Origin: Actinomadura madurae
GTDB lineage: Bacteria > Actinomycetota > Actinomycetes > Streptosporangiales > Streptosporangiaceae
Assembly (NCBI RefSeq): GCF_900115095.1
Contig: NZ_FOVH01000002.1
Span: 434,001 to 498,000 of the forward strand
DNA: 64,000 nucleotides
Reading direction: 5' to 3'
Positions 9,024 to 16,810 of this stretch are shown here, one piece after another. The notes beneath the pieces were generated by a model. The model made no database searches, was not told the origin of the DNA, and saw only the letters and a list, made by a program, of their open reading frames with translations. Position 1 is the stretch's first letter. Each line of letters starts with the position of its first letter. Both the position numbers and the translations under genes were made by a program.

Positions 9024-9349
9024 GGATGCTCCATGTGGTTCGACACCGGCGCACGCCTCGCGCAGGCAGGTCTGGCGGGACGATCCCCGCGTGGGACTCG
9101 CCTCGGCGTCGTGGAGCGTGGTGCCGGCTAGGCCGCCGCGCGCTCCACCGCCGAGCAGCCGGTTGTCGTGGCGGTGACGGTGTACACGGGCAGCCTCCTG
9201 AACCGCATCCGGAACATCGCGCCGACTCTCACACAGGGCCCCGCCCCGCGCAAGGGGATTCCCGGCCACCGCCAAGTCAAGAAAACTAGACATCATGTCT
9301 GCCCTGTTTTACATTGCGAGATGTCAGGTTTGCTTTACCAGGAGGTGCG
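9024..9349. promoter_or_regulatory. Divergent intergenic region with palindrome
   Basis: No gene recognised in 326 bases. The perfect palindrome AGACAT-C-ATGTCT lies at 9288-9300, and ACAT...ATGT arms recur at about 9312-9325 (TTTTACATTGCGAGATGTC), just ahead of the plus-strand gene at 9350. AGACA/TGTCT half-sites match one of the repeats in the TetR/MFS region. The long leader of the minus-strand MFS gene (9024-9280) has no element I can name. Confidence 0.5.
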
Positions 9350-9772
9350 ATGGCGCTGGAGGAGAAGCGCGCGTGGATCATGCTGACGGTCTCGGTCTGC
9401 GCGTACGCCGCCTATCTGATCGCCGTCCTCGGGCGGACCGGGTTCGGCTCGCTCGCCGACGAGCCGTACGCGGCGACGCTGCTCTGGAGCGTCGGCGCGG
9501 CGGTCGCGGTGTCGATCGCGCTGAACATCGCCGTCGCGATCCCCGCCGCCGACCGGGCGAAGGACCAGCGCGACCGGGAGATCAACCGGGTCGGCGAGCA
9601 CATCGGCCAGTCGTTCCTCGTGATCGGCGCGCTCGCCGCGCTCGTCCTGGCCCTCGCCGAGGCGGACCACTTCTGGATCGCCAACGTGATCTACCTGGCG
9701 TTCGCGCTCTCCGCGGTGCTCGGCTCGGTGGCCAAGATCTTCGCCTACCGCCGGGGCTTCCAGTCATGGTGA
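9350..9772 (+). CDS. Four-helix membrane protein paired with XRE regulator
   Basis: A 140-residue membrane protein with four hydrophobic segments (about residues 10-28, 42-64, 86-104 and 110-128). An acidic loop (IPAADRAKDQRDREINRVGEHIG) lies between helices 2 and 3. AGGAGG lies seven bases before the ATG. The next gene, a small XRE regulator, starts inside its last codons (ATGGTGA overlap). Membrane-protein/small-XRE pairs of this kind, resembling DUF2178-type proteins, are widespread, and the regulator is thought to control the pair; the role is unknown. Confidence 0.85.
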   Translation: MALEEKRAWIMLTVSVCAYAAYLIAVLGRTGFGSLADEPYAATLLWSVGAAVAVSIALNIAVAIPAADRAKDQRDREINRVGEHIGQSFLVIGALAALVLALAEADHFWIANVIYLAFALSAVLGSVAKIFAYRRGFQSW

Positions 9773-9996
9773 AGCCCACCCGGGTCACCAACACGATCCG
9801 CGCCCTGCGGTTCGCGAACGGCCAGATGACGCAGGCGGAACTGGCCGAACGCATCGGCATGACCAGGCAGACGGTCATCGCCATCGAGCAGGGCCGCTAC
9901 TCGCCCTCCCTGGAGACCGCGTTCCAGATAGCGCAGGTGTTCGGCGTGCGGCTGGACGAGGTCTTCCAATACCCCGGCGACCCCTCGGACAGCTGA
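9766..9996 (+). CDS. Small XRE-family DNA-binding protein
   Basis: A 76-residue protein that is almost entirely a helix-turn-helix_3 domain: ALRFANGQMTQAELAERIGMTRQTVIAIEQGRYSPSLE, ending FGVRLDEVFQYPGD. This is the compact regulator type (YozG-like) with no sensor domain. It overlaps the preceding membrane-protein gene by seven bases, so the two form a unit. The inverted repeats ahead of the pair (9288-9325) are plausible targets. Confidence 0.9.
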   Translation: MVKPTRVTNTIRALRFANGQMTQAELAERIGMTRQTVIAIEQGRYSPSLETAFQIAQVFGVRLDEVFQYPGDPSDS

Positions 9997-10012
9997 AGCA
10001 CAAGGAGACCCG

Positions 10013-11008
10013 ATGCGAGTCATCGTCCACGACAAGTACGGCCCACCCGACACCCTGGAACTCAGAGACATCGGCAAGGCGGCGCCCTTAGACGGCGAGG
10101 TCCTCGTCCGGGTCCACGCTGCAGGCCTGCACGTGGGCGACAGCTTCGCCCTCCGAGGTAGGCCGCTTCCGATCCGGCTGACGACCGGCCTGCTCAAGCC
10201 GAAGCACGGTGTCCCGGGCTTCGATGTGGCCGGCCGCGTCGAAGCGGTCGGCCGCGCCGTGACGCGCTTCCGGCCGGGAGACGAGGTCTTCGGCACCTGC
10301 AAGGGCGCCTGCGCCGAATACGTCGCCACCGCGGCGGACCACCTCGTTCCCAAGCCCGCCCGGCTCACCTTCGACGAGGCCGCGGCCGTGCCGACCTCCG
10401 CCCTCGCCGCCCTCCACGCCCTCCGCGACACCGCGCGGCTGGAGCCGGGACGGCGAGTACTGATCAACGGCGCCTCGGGCGGCCTCGGCACCTTCGCCGT
10501 CCAGCTCGCCGTCTCCTTCGGAGCCGAGGTGACCGGCGTGTGCGGCACCGCGAACGTGGACACCGTCCGGTCGATCGGCGCCCACCACGTGATCGACTAC
10601 ACCCGGCAGGACTTCGCCTCCGGGGACCACCGTTACGACGTCATCCTCGACAACATCGAGAACCGTTCGCCCGCCGAGTGCAGGCGCGCCCTGACCCCCG
10701 ACGGCACGCTCATCCTCAACAGCGGCACCAGAGCAGGCGGGCTCGGCGGAATGGTCCGGCTCGTCCGGCCGCTCCTCCTGTCACCGTTCATCCGCCAGAA
10801 CCTGCGCCGCTATGTCTCCACGCCCAAGAGCCGAGACCTCGCCTACCTGGCCGACCTCCTCGAATCCGGCGAGCTGTCCCCGGTGGTCGGCAAGACCTAC
10901 CCACTCTCCGAAACCGCGTCCGCACTCCACCACATAGAAACAGGTCACGCCCGAGGCAAGACCGTCATCACCCTCGACGTCCCCGACCCCGGTGGGGCGG
11001 AGGAGTGA
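10013..11008 (+). CDS. Zinc-independent MDR oxidoreductase (quinone reductase-like)
   Basis: A 331-residue medium-chain dehydrogenase/reductase. Residues 1-125 form the GroES-like domain (GEVLVRVHAAGLHVGDSF, GFDVAGRVEAVGRAVTRFRPGDEVFG). Residues 140-270 form a Rossmann domain with GASGGLGTFAVQLA at about 152-165 binding NAD(P)H. Zinc ligands of true alcohol dehydrogenases are absent, placing it with quinone oxidoreductase/zinc-free members. AAGGAG precedes the ATG. It begins only 16 bases after the XRE gene but probably has an unrelated role. Confidence 0.85.
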   Translation: MRVIVHDKYGPPDTLELRDIGKAAPLDGEVLVRVHAAGLHVGDSFALRGRPLPIRLTTGLLKPKHGVPGFDVAGRVEAVGRAVTRFRPGDEVFGTCKGACAEYVATAADHLVPKPARLTFDEAAAVPTSALAALHALRDTARLEPGRRVLINGASGGLGTFAVQLAVSFGAEVTGVCGTANVDTVRSIGAHHVIDYTRQDFASGDHRYDVILDNIENRSPAECRRALTPDGTLILNSGTRAGGLGGMVRLVRPLLLSPFIRQNLRRYVSTPKSRDLAYLADLLESGELSPVVGKTYPLSETASALHHIETGHARGKTVITLDVPDPGGAEE

Positions 11009-11055
11009 TCGCTGAGAGCGAACGTTGCTGCGGAAACAAAATGTTGCTCCGTTTT

Positions 11056-11076
11056 CTTGAGTGTGTATGACTCAAC
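11056..11076. promoter_or_regulatory. HAIR-like HspR operator upstream of lon
   Basis: CTTGAGT-GTGTATG-ACTCAAC matches the HspR-associated inverted repeat CTTGAGT-N7-ACTCAAG with one mismatch, at the last base. A further overlapping palindrome, CTCAACTTGAG, follows at 11071-11081. It lies 37 bases before the lon ATG. In Streptomyces the HspR repressor controls lon, clpB and dnaK through HAIR sites, so heat-shock induction of this lon is a firm inference. Confidence 0.85.
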
Positions 11077-11112
11077 TTGAGGTTGGGTCGACCTACGGAC
11101 TTGGAGCTGAGC

Positions 11113-13509
11113 ATGAGCGAGACCCTGACGCTGCCGGTGCTGCCCCTGGAGGACGGGGTCGTTCTGCCCGGCATGGTGGTGCCGCTGGACCTGTCCGAGA
11201 GCGGTGAGGTCCGGGCCGCCATCGAGGCCGCGCGGGCGGTGGCGCAGTCCAAGGGGCCGGGCATCCGGTCGGCGGCCAAGCCGCGGGTGCTGCTGGTGCC
11301 CCGGCTGAACGGCCAGTACGCGGCCGTCGGCACGCTCGGCGTGATCGAGCAGGAGGGGCGGCTGCCCGGCGGTGAGCCGGGCGCGGTCGTCCGCGGCGTG
11401 CAGCGGGTGCGGATCGGCACCGGGACGACCGGGCCGGGCGCGGCGCTGTGGGTCGAGGGGACCCTGATCGAGACGCAGCCGGCGTCCGGGCGCGCCCAGG
11501 AGCTGGCGAAGGAGTACAAGGGCCTGGTCAGCGCGATCCTGCAGAAGCGGGGCGCCTGGCAGGTCGTGGACGTGGTCCAGCAGATCGACGACCCGTCGAC
11601 GCTGGCCGACAACGCCGGGTACGCGCCGTACCTGAGCGACGAGCAGAAGATCGAGGTCCTGGAGACCGTCGATCTGGTGGAGCGGCTCACCCTGGTCATC
11701 GGGTGGACCCGCGACCACCTCGCCGAGCTGGACGTGGCGGAGACGATCCGCAAGGACGTCCAGGAGGGCATGGAGAAGACGCAGCGGGAGTTCCTGCTCC
11801 GGCAGCAGCAGGAGGCCATCCGCAAGGAGCTGGCCGAGCTGAACGGCGACCCCGCCGACGAGGAGGACGACTACCGGGCCCGGATCGAGGCCGCGAACCT
11901 CCCGGAGAAGGTGCGCGAGGCGGCGCTGAAGGAGGTCGACAAGCTGGAGCGGTCGTCCGACGCCTCGCCGGAGGGCGGCTGGATCCGCACCTGGCTGGAC
12001 ACCGTCCTCGACATCCCGTGGAACGAGCGGACCGAGGACGCCTACGACATCGCGGGCGCCCGGGAGATCCTGGACGCCGACCACGCCGGCCTCGACGACG
12101 TCAAGGAGCGCATCGTCGAGTACCTCGCCGTGCGCAAGCGGCGTGAGGAACGCGGCCTTGGAGTCGTGGGCGGACGCAGGAGCGGTGCCGTCCTGGCGCT
12201 GACCGGTCCTCCCGGTGTCGGCAAGACCTCGCTCGGCGAGTCGGTGGCGCGGGCCATGGGGCGCAAGTTCGTGCGTGTCGCCTTGGGGGGCGTCCGGGAC
12301 GAGGCCGAGATCCGCGGCCACCGCCGTACGTACGTGGGCGCCCTTCCCGGACGGATCGTCCGGGCGATCCGCGAGGCCGGCTCGATGAACCCGGTCGTCC
12401 TGCTGGACGAGGTCGACAAGGTCGGCGCCGACTACCGGGGCGACCCGACGGCGGCGCTGCTGGAGGTCCTCGACCCCGAGCAGAACCACACCTTCCGGGA
12501 CCACTACCTGGAGGTGGAGCTCGACCTGAGCGACGTGCTGTTCCTCGCCACCGCGAACGTGGTCGAGGCCATCCCCGGGCCGCTGCTCGACCGGATGGAG
12601 CTGGTGGAGCTGGACGGCTACACCGAGCACGAGAAGGTCACGATCGCCCGCGACCACCTGCTGCCGCGCCAGCTCGACAAGGCGGGGCTGGAGGCGTCCG
12701 AGGTGGAGTTCGGCGACGACGCGCTGCGGCTGCTCGCCGCCGAGTACACCCGCGAGGCCGGAGTCCGCTCCCTGGACCGCTCGATCGCGCGGGTGCTGCG
12801 GAAGGTCGCCGCGAACGTCGCGCTGGAGAAGGCGACGCTGCCGACCCGGATCGGCGCGGACGACCTGAAGGCCTACCTGGGCCGGCCGAGGTTCACCCCC
12901 GAGGTGGAGCTGAGCAGGAACGAGCGCCGCACCGGCGTGCCGGGCGTGGCGACGGGCCTGGCGGTGACCGGCGCGGGCGGCGACGTGCTCTACATCGAGG
13001 CGTCGCTGGCCGACCGGGAGACCGGCGACACCGGCGTGACGCTCACCGGGCAGCTCGGCGACGTCATGAAGGAGTCCGCCCGGATCGCGCTGAGCTACCT
13101 GCGCTCGCGCGGCGCGGAGCTGGAGCTGCCGGTCGGCGACCTGAAGGACCGCGGCGTGCACGTCCACGTGCCCGCGGGCGCGATCCCGAAGGACGGCCCG
13201 AGCGCCGGCATCACGATGACGACGGCCCTGGCGTCGCTGCTGTCGGGGCGGCCGGTCCGCGCGGACGTGGCGATGACCGGCGAGGTGTCGCTGACCGGGC
13301 GGGTGCTGCCGATCGGCGGCCTGAAGCAGAAGCTGCTGGCGGCCTCCCGGCTCGGCATCACCACCGCGATCGTGCCGAAGCGGAACGAGCCGGACCTGGA
13401 GGACGTGCCGGCCGAGGTGCTGGAGAACATGACGGTGTTCACCGTCAGCGACGTCCGCGAGGTGCTGGACCTGGCGCTGGAGCCGGCCACCACCGTGGTC
13501 GCCGCCTGA
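11113..13509 (+). CDS. lon: ATP-dependent protease Lon
   Basis: A 798-residue LonA protease that degrades misfolded and regulatory proteins in the cytosol. It has the N-terminal substrate-binding domain (LPVLPLEDGVVLPGMVVPLDL), a coiled-coil linker with REFLLRQQQEAIRKEL, an AAA+ module with Walker A GPPGVGKTSL (about 364-373) and Walker B VVLLDEVDKV, and the protease domain with the catalytic Ser in PKDGPSAGI (about 697) and catalytic Lys in GGLKQK (about 738). The ATG at 11113 follows GGAG. It is a single-gene unit between a HAIR operator and a strong terminator. Confidence 0.97.
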   Translation: MSETLTLPVLPLEDGVVLPGMVVPLDLSESGEVRAAIEAARAVAQSKGPGIRSAAKPRVLLVPRLNGQYAAVGTLGVIEQEGRLPGGEPGAVVRGVQRVRIGTGTTGPGAALWVEGTLIETQPASGRAQELAKEYKGLVSAILQKRGAWQVVDVVQQIDDPSTLADNAGYAPYLSDEQKIEVLETVDLVERLTLVIGWTRDHLAELDVAETIRKDVQEGMEKTQREFLLRQQQEAIRKELAELNGDPADEEDDYRARIEAANLPEKVREAALKEVDKLERSSDASPEGGWIRTWLDTVLDIPWNERTEDAYDIAGAREILDADHAGLDDVKERIVEYLAVRKRREERGLGVVGGRRSGAVLALTGPPGVGKTSLGESVARAMGRKFVRVALGGVRDEAEIRGHRRTYVGALPGRIVRAIREAGSMNPVVLLDEVDKVGADYRGDPTAALLEVLDPEQNHTFRDHYLEVELDLSDVLFLATANVVEAIPGPLLDRMELVELDGYTEHEKVTIARDHLLPRQLDKAGLEASEVEFGDDALRLLAAEYTREAGVRSLDRSIARVLRKVAANVALEKATLPTRIGADDLKAYLGRPRFTPEVELSRNERRTGVPGVATGLAVTGAGGDVLYIEASLADRETGDTGVTLTGQLGDVMKESARIALSYLRSRGAELELPVGDLKDRGVHVHVPAGAIPKDGPSAGITMTTALASLLSGRPVRADVAMTGEVSLTGRVLPIGGLKQKLLAASRLGITTAIVPKRNEPDLEDVPAEVLENMTVFTVSDVREVLDLALEPATTVVAA

Positions 13510-13520
13510 CCCGCGCGAAC

Positions 13521-13549
13521 GCCCGCACCGGATTCATTCCGGTGCGGGC
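13521..13549 (+). terminator. Hairpin terminator after lon
   Basis: GCCCGCACCGGA (13521-13532) pairs perfectly with TCCGGTGCGGGC (13538-13549) around a five-base TTCAT loop, 11 bases after the lon stop. It is followed by TTTCG. Confidence 0.9.
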
Positions 13550-13643
13550 GTTTCGCCGTCAACCGGGGATTCGGTCGTTCCGAATCGCGTCCTCCCGCGT
13601 GGGGCGGGCAGGGCGGGGGACACCGCGCCGGGTGTTGGTGGCA

Positions 13644-14126
13644 ATGTGGCAGCCCGCGGCATCGGGCGAACGGGTTCCTTGGTACATCATCCTTCTGCGC
13701 GCCGTGGTCGTGGTCGTCGCGCTGGGCTTTCTGGGGGTCTTCTTCTACTTCGCCTTCAGGCTCACCCTGACGCCCGTCCACGACAACGGGCAGGCGGGCG
13801 GCAACACCGACCCCGGCCGCTCGCTCCGCTTCTACATGGACCGTCCCACGAAGGAGGCGCTCCTCCAGGTCGGCGGCAACCTGGCGCTGCTCGCCCCGCT
13901 GGGCGTCCTGCTGCCCCTCGTCTGGACGTCCCTGCGCGGTCCGGTGAGGCTGGCCCTGCTGACCGGCCTGCTCTCCCTGGCCATCGAGACGGTCCAGGGA
14001 ACCGTCGTGGTGGGGCGGGCCTTCGACATCGACGACGTCATCCTCAACGTCGCCGGCGTGGTCGTCGCGTACCTGCTCCTCGGCCGCCGCCTGTCGAGAA
14101 CCCTGCGCGGGACTAGCGGGGCGTGA
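13644..14126 (+). CDS. VanZ-like membrane protein
   Basis: About 160 residues if the ATG at 13644 is right; GTG codons at 13632 and 13638 are alternatives, since no clear ribosome-binding site decides. The protein has an N-terminal helix (ILLRAVVVVVALGFLGVFFYFAF), then the VanZ-family core: GNLALLAPLGVLLPLV, LALLTGLLSLAIETVQ, and GRAFDIDDVILNVAGVVVAYLLL. The conserved E-x-x-Q and D-x-D-D-x-x-x-N motifs are visible. VanZ-like proteins are integral membrane proteins tied to teicoplanin tolerance in some species, but most members have no known role. The 3' end overlaps the convergent SDR gene by 14 bases. Confidence 0.8.
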   Translation: MWQPAASGERVPWYIILLRAVVVVVALGFLGVFFYFAFRLTLTPVHDNGQAGGNTDPGRSLRFYMDRPTKEALLQVGGNLALLAPLGVLLPLVWTSLRGPVRLALLTGLLSLAIETVQGTVVVGRAFDIDDVILNVAGVVVAYLLLGRRLSRTLRGTSGA

Positions 14127-15633
14127 GGCGGAAGACCCGCAGCTGGCGGTCCGTCCGCTCCACGTACCGGTCGTAGACGGGCCAGACGGCGGTGAGGCGG
14201 GGCCAGATCTCCTTGCGTTCCGCGTCGTCCAGGAGATGGGCGGTGACGGGGACGGACCGTCCCTGGAAGCCGACCACGGCGTCGGGGTTCTTGAGGAGGT
14301 TGCCCGTCCAGGCGGGGTGCTTCTCGCGTCCGAAATTCGAGCCGACCACGTACCAGCCGCCGTCGGGCGCCGGCAGGCAGGCGAGCGGGGTCTTCCGGGG
14401 GAGGCCGCTGACGGCTCCGGTGGTCGTCAGGACGAGGCTCGGGACGAGGAGCTGCCCGAGCATGAGCCGGCCTCCGCTGAGGCCGTGCAGCGTCCGGTCG
14501 ACGGGCGGGACGACCTTCGGCCCCACCTTGGAGAACCACTCCGAGCCCGAGACCCGGTGGAACACCGGGCCGAGCGTGCGCTGCACGAGGGTCGGCGCCT
14601 CCCCGGCGGCGGTCCTCTCGGGGGCGAGCCGCCCGGCCCGCCGCGGGCTGAGATGGCCGGTCTCGGCCAGCCAGCGCAGGCTGTCGGCGAGCGTCTCCTC
14701 CACCGGGCGCAGGGTGAGGTCCAGCGCCTCCAGGATGGGGCGGTCGTCGGTCGGCACGAGCGTGACCATGAACTCGGCGGCGTCGCGGGTGAGCGGGTAG
14801 TCGAAGGGGTGGACGCGCTTGGCCGCGTCCAGCAGGGAGCCCAGCCCGAGCATGAGGCGGCTGGGGACGCGGACGCGGCGGCACTTCACGCCGGTCAGGC
14901 GGTCGCAGAGGTCGGCGCACTCCGGCCAGGTCAGGTAGTGGCCGCCGAGCACCCAGCGGCTCGGCCCCTGCCGCGCCTCGACCGACCGGGCCAGCGCCTC
15001 GCCCAGGTCGCGGACGTCGATCACCGAGACGCCGCCGCCCGGGAGCGGCCACACCTTGCCGAGCGCGGCGGTGAGCCCCTCCAGCAGGGCGTCCAGCGAC
15101 GGCTGGTCCGGGCCGCACACCCCGCCCGGGTAGACGATCGTGACCGGCGCGCCGTCGGCCTGGAGGCTCCGCACGTAGCGCTCGGCGGCCAGCTTGGACC
15201 TGCCGTAGTCGGTGCGGGGGCTCGCGAGGGCGTCCCCGGCGGTGATGACGCGGCCGGCGGGCGGGACGAACACGCCGACCGTCGACACGTGGACCACCGG
15301 GGCGAGGCCCTGCTCGACCGCGCCGCCGACCACGTTGCGCGTGCCCCGCACGTTGACATCGACCAGGTCGCCCGCGGCGCCGGTCACCCCGATCGCGGCG
15401 GCGGCGTGGATCGCGGCGTCGCAGCCGGCGAGCGCCTCGGACACCGCGTCCGCGTCCAGCATGTCGCCGCGGACGAGCTCCACGTCCTCGGGGTCGACGC
15501 CGATCGCGCGCAGGACCTTCGCCGCCTTGCCCGGGTCGCGCACGAGCGCCCGCGGGCGGTGCCCGGCGGCGAGGAGCGCGCGGACGGTGAAGGACCCGAC
15601 GAACCCCGAGGCGCCGGTGACGAAGATCCGCAT
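14113..15633 (-). CDS. SDR fused to deazaflavin-type nitroreductase domain
   Basis: A 506-residue fusion. Residues 1-320 are an extended short-chain dehydrogenase/epimerase with the Rossmann motif TGASGFVGS (6-14) and catalytic YGRSK (about 148-152). Residues about 345-506 match the deazaflavin-dependent nitroreductase family (DDN-like): LVLTTTGAVSGLPRKTPLACLP, WYVVGSNFGREKHPAWTGNLLKNPDAVV, and the terminal LTAVWPVYDRY. That family uses coenzyme F420, which actinomycetes make. The two domains normally occur as separate proteins, so this may channel a substrate between NAD(P)- and F420-linked steps. Substrate unknown. It is divergent from the inositol operon. Confidence 0.85.
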   Translation of the reverse strand: MRIFVTGASGFVGSFTVRALLAAGHRPRALVRDPGKAAKVLRAIGVDPEDVELVRGDMLDADAVSEALAGCDAAIHAAAAIGVTGAAGDLVDVNVRGTRNVVGGAVEQGLAPVVHVSTVGVFVPPAGRVITAGDALASPRTDYGRSKLAAERYVRSLQADGAPVTIVYPGGVCGPDQPSLDALLEGLTAALGKVWPLPGGGVSVIDVRDLGEALARSVEARQGPSRWVLGGHYLTWPECADLCDRLTGVKCRRVRVPSRLMLGLGSLLDAAKRVHPFDYPLTRDAAEFMVTLVPTDDRPILEALDLTLRPVEETLADSLRWLAETGHLSPRRAGRLAPERTAAGEAPTLVQRTLGPVFHRVSGSEWFSKVGPKVVPPVDRTLHGLSGGRLMLGQLLVPSLVLTTTGAVSGLPRKTPLACLPAPDGGWYVVGSNFGREKHPAWTGNLLKNPDAVVGFQGRSVPVTAHLLDDAERKEIWPRLTAVWPVYDRYVERTDRQLRVFRLTPR

Positions 15634-15745
15634 GGTGACAAACTAGCGCTTGGTAAGACTCCGGTGGCGGCCGCGGCCCAGAGTAACCGCCGCGATTTCG
15701 GACACCTCCATTACCGGTAGGCGGACAGCCTGTCGTTGACGGTAC

Positions 15746-15757
15746 TGGAACGCTCCA
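15746..15757. promoter_or_regulatory. Candidate inositol operator, promoter copy
   Basis: TGGAACGCTCCA is an inverted repeat broken at one position. It lies between a TTGACG -35-like element (15736-15741) and the likely -10 region, 43 bases before the iolG ATG. The perfect form, TGGAACGTTCCA, recurs inside iolG at 16105-16116. The position fits a repressor site for the inositol operon. No iolR gene is present in the window. Confidence 0.6.
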
Positions 15758-15799
15758 TCACACTCGTGAGTCACCTGACCGCCGACCGGGAGGGGATCG

Positions 15800-16810
15800 A
15801 TGAGGATCGGACTGGCCGGCGCGGGGCGCATCGGTGCGCGCCACGCCGCCGCCCTGTGTGAACTGCCCGACGTGGACGCGCTGGTCATCGCCGACGCGGA
15901 CCCCGGCCGCGCGCGCGACCTCGCCGGCCGGCTGCCGCCGGGACGCGGCGCCACCGCCCTGGACGGCGTCGAGGCGCTCTTCTCCGCCGGCCTGGACGGG
16001 CTGGTCGTCGCAGCCGCCACGGACGCGCACGCCGGCCTGGTGGAGCGGGCCCTGGCCGCCGGAAATCCCGTGTTCTGCGAGAAGCCGCTCGCGTCGGATC
16101 TTGATGGAACGTTCCAAATCGTGCGAGCCGCGGCCGCCGCGGGCGTGCCGGTGCAGGTCGGCTTCCAGCGCCGGTTCGACGTCGGGAACGCGGCGGCGCG
16201 CGAGGCGCTCGCGTCCGGGCGGCTCGGCTGGCTGCACACCGTCCGGTCCTGCAGCTTCGACCCGGCGCCGCCGCCTCCGGGGTACGTCCCGTCGTCCGGC
16301 GGGCTGTTCCGGGACTGCGTCATCCACGACCTGGACCTCATCCGGTTCGTGACGGGACGCGAGGTCGTCCGCGTGATGGCGGCGGGCGCCAACCGCGGGG
16401 ACGACTTCTTCCGCGAGTACGGCGACGTCGACACCGGTTCCGCCCTGCTCGTCCTGGACGACGGGACGCTCGGCCAGGTCTCGGCCACCCGCTACAACGC
16501 CGCCGGGTACGACGCCCGGCTCGAACTGTTCGGGTCCAAGGACAGCATCGTCACCGGGTTGGACGGCCGCACGCCCGTGACCGCCCTGCCCGAGCGGGGA
16601 GAGGAACCGGAGCCCGCCTACAGCGGGTTCATGGACCGGTTCTCCGACGCCTACGACGCCGAGCTGCGGGCCTTCGTGGACGTCGTGGCCGGCCGCCGCG
16701 CCAACCCGTGCCCGCCGGAGGACGCGCTGGAGGCGTTCTACCTGGCCGAGGCGTGCGAGCTGTCCATGCGCCAAGGGCGGATCGTCGGCACCGAGGAGGT
16801 GCGGCGATGA
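15800..16810 (+). CDS. iolG: Inositol 2-dehydrogenase (Gfo/Idh/MocA family)
   Basis: A 336-residue NAD(P)-dependent dehydrogenase that would oxidise myo-inositol (or scyllo-inositol) to the 2-keto form, the first catabolic step. It has the Rossmann motif GLAGAGRIGARH at 4-15, the family EKP motif (FCEKPLAS, about 92-99) with its conserved Lys, and the D-x-x-x-H-D element in FRDCVIHDLDLIRF. GGGAGG precedes the ATG. The iolE start overlaps its stop (ATGA). The operon context makes the inositol assignment strong; the exact stereoisomer is not readable. Confidence 0.88.
   Translation: MRIGLAGAGRIGARHAAALCELPDVDALVIADADPGRARDLAGRLPPGRGATALDGVEALFSAGLDGLVVAAATDAHAGLVERALAAGNPVFCEKPLASDLDGTFQIVRAAAAAGVPVQVGFQRRFDVGNAAAREALASGRLGWLHTVRSCSFDPAPPPPGYVPSSGGLFRDCVIHDLDLIRFVTGREVVRVMAAGANRGDDFFREYGDVDTGSALLVLDDGTLGQVSATRYNAAGYDARLELFGSKDSIVTGLDGRTPVTALPERGEEPEPAYSGFMDRFSDAYDAELRAFVDVVAGRRANPCPPEDALEAFYLAEACELSMRQGRIVGTEEVRR
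16105..16116. promoter_or_regulatory. Candidate inositol operator inside iolG
   Basis: TGGAACGTTCCA is a perfect 12-bp palindrome inside the iolG reading frame. It sits in a run of codons rare for this genome (CTT, GAT, GGA, CAA, CGA), which suggests selection on the DNA sequence. It lies 359 bases (centre to centre) from the promoter copy, a distance that would allow repression by looping. Confidence 0.55.

Noticed and set aside
9024-9287. Riboswitch in the leader of the minus-strand MFS gene
   Set aside because: I could not match any conserved core of a known class; only ordinary GC-rich hairpins are visible.
10945-13167. 740-codon minus-strand open frame opposite lon
   Set aside because: Pure antisense shadow of lon; composition is Arg/Gly/Leu repeats typical of GC-rich third-position shadows.
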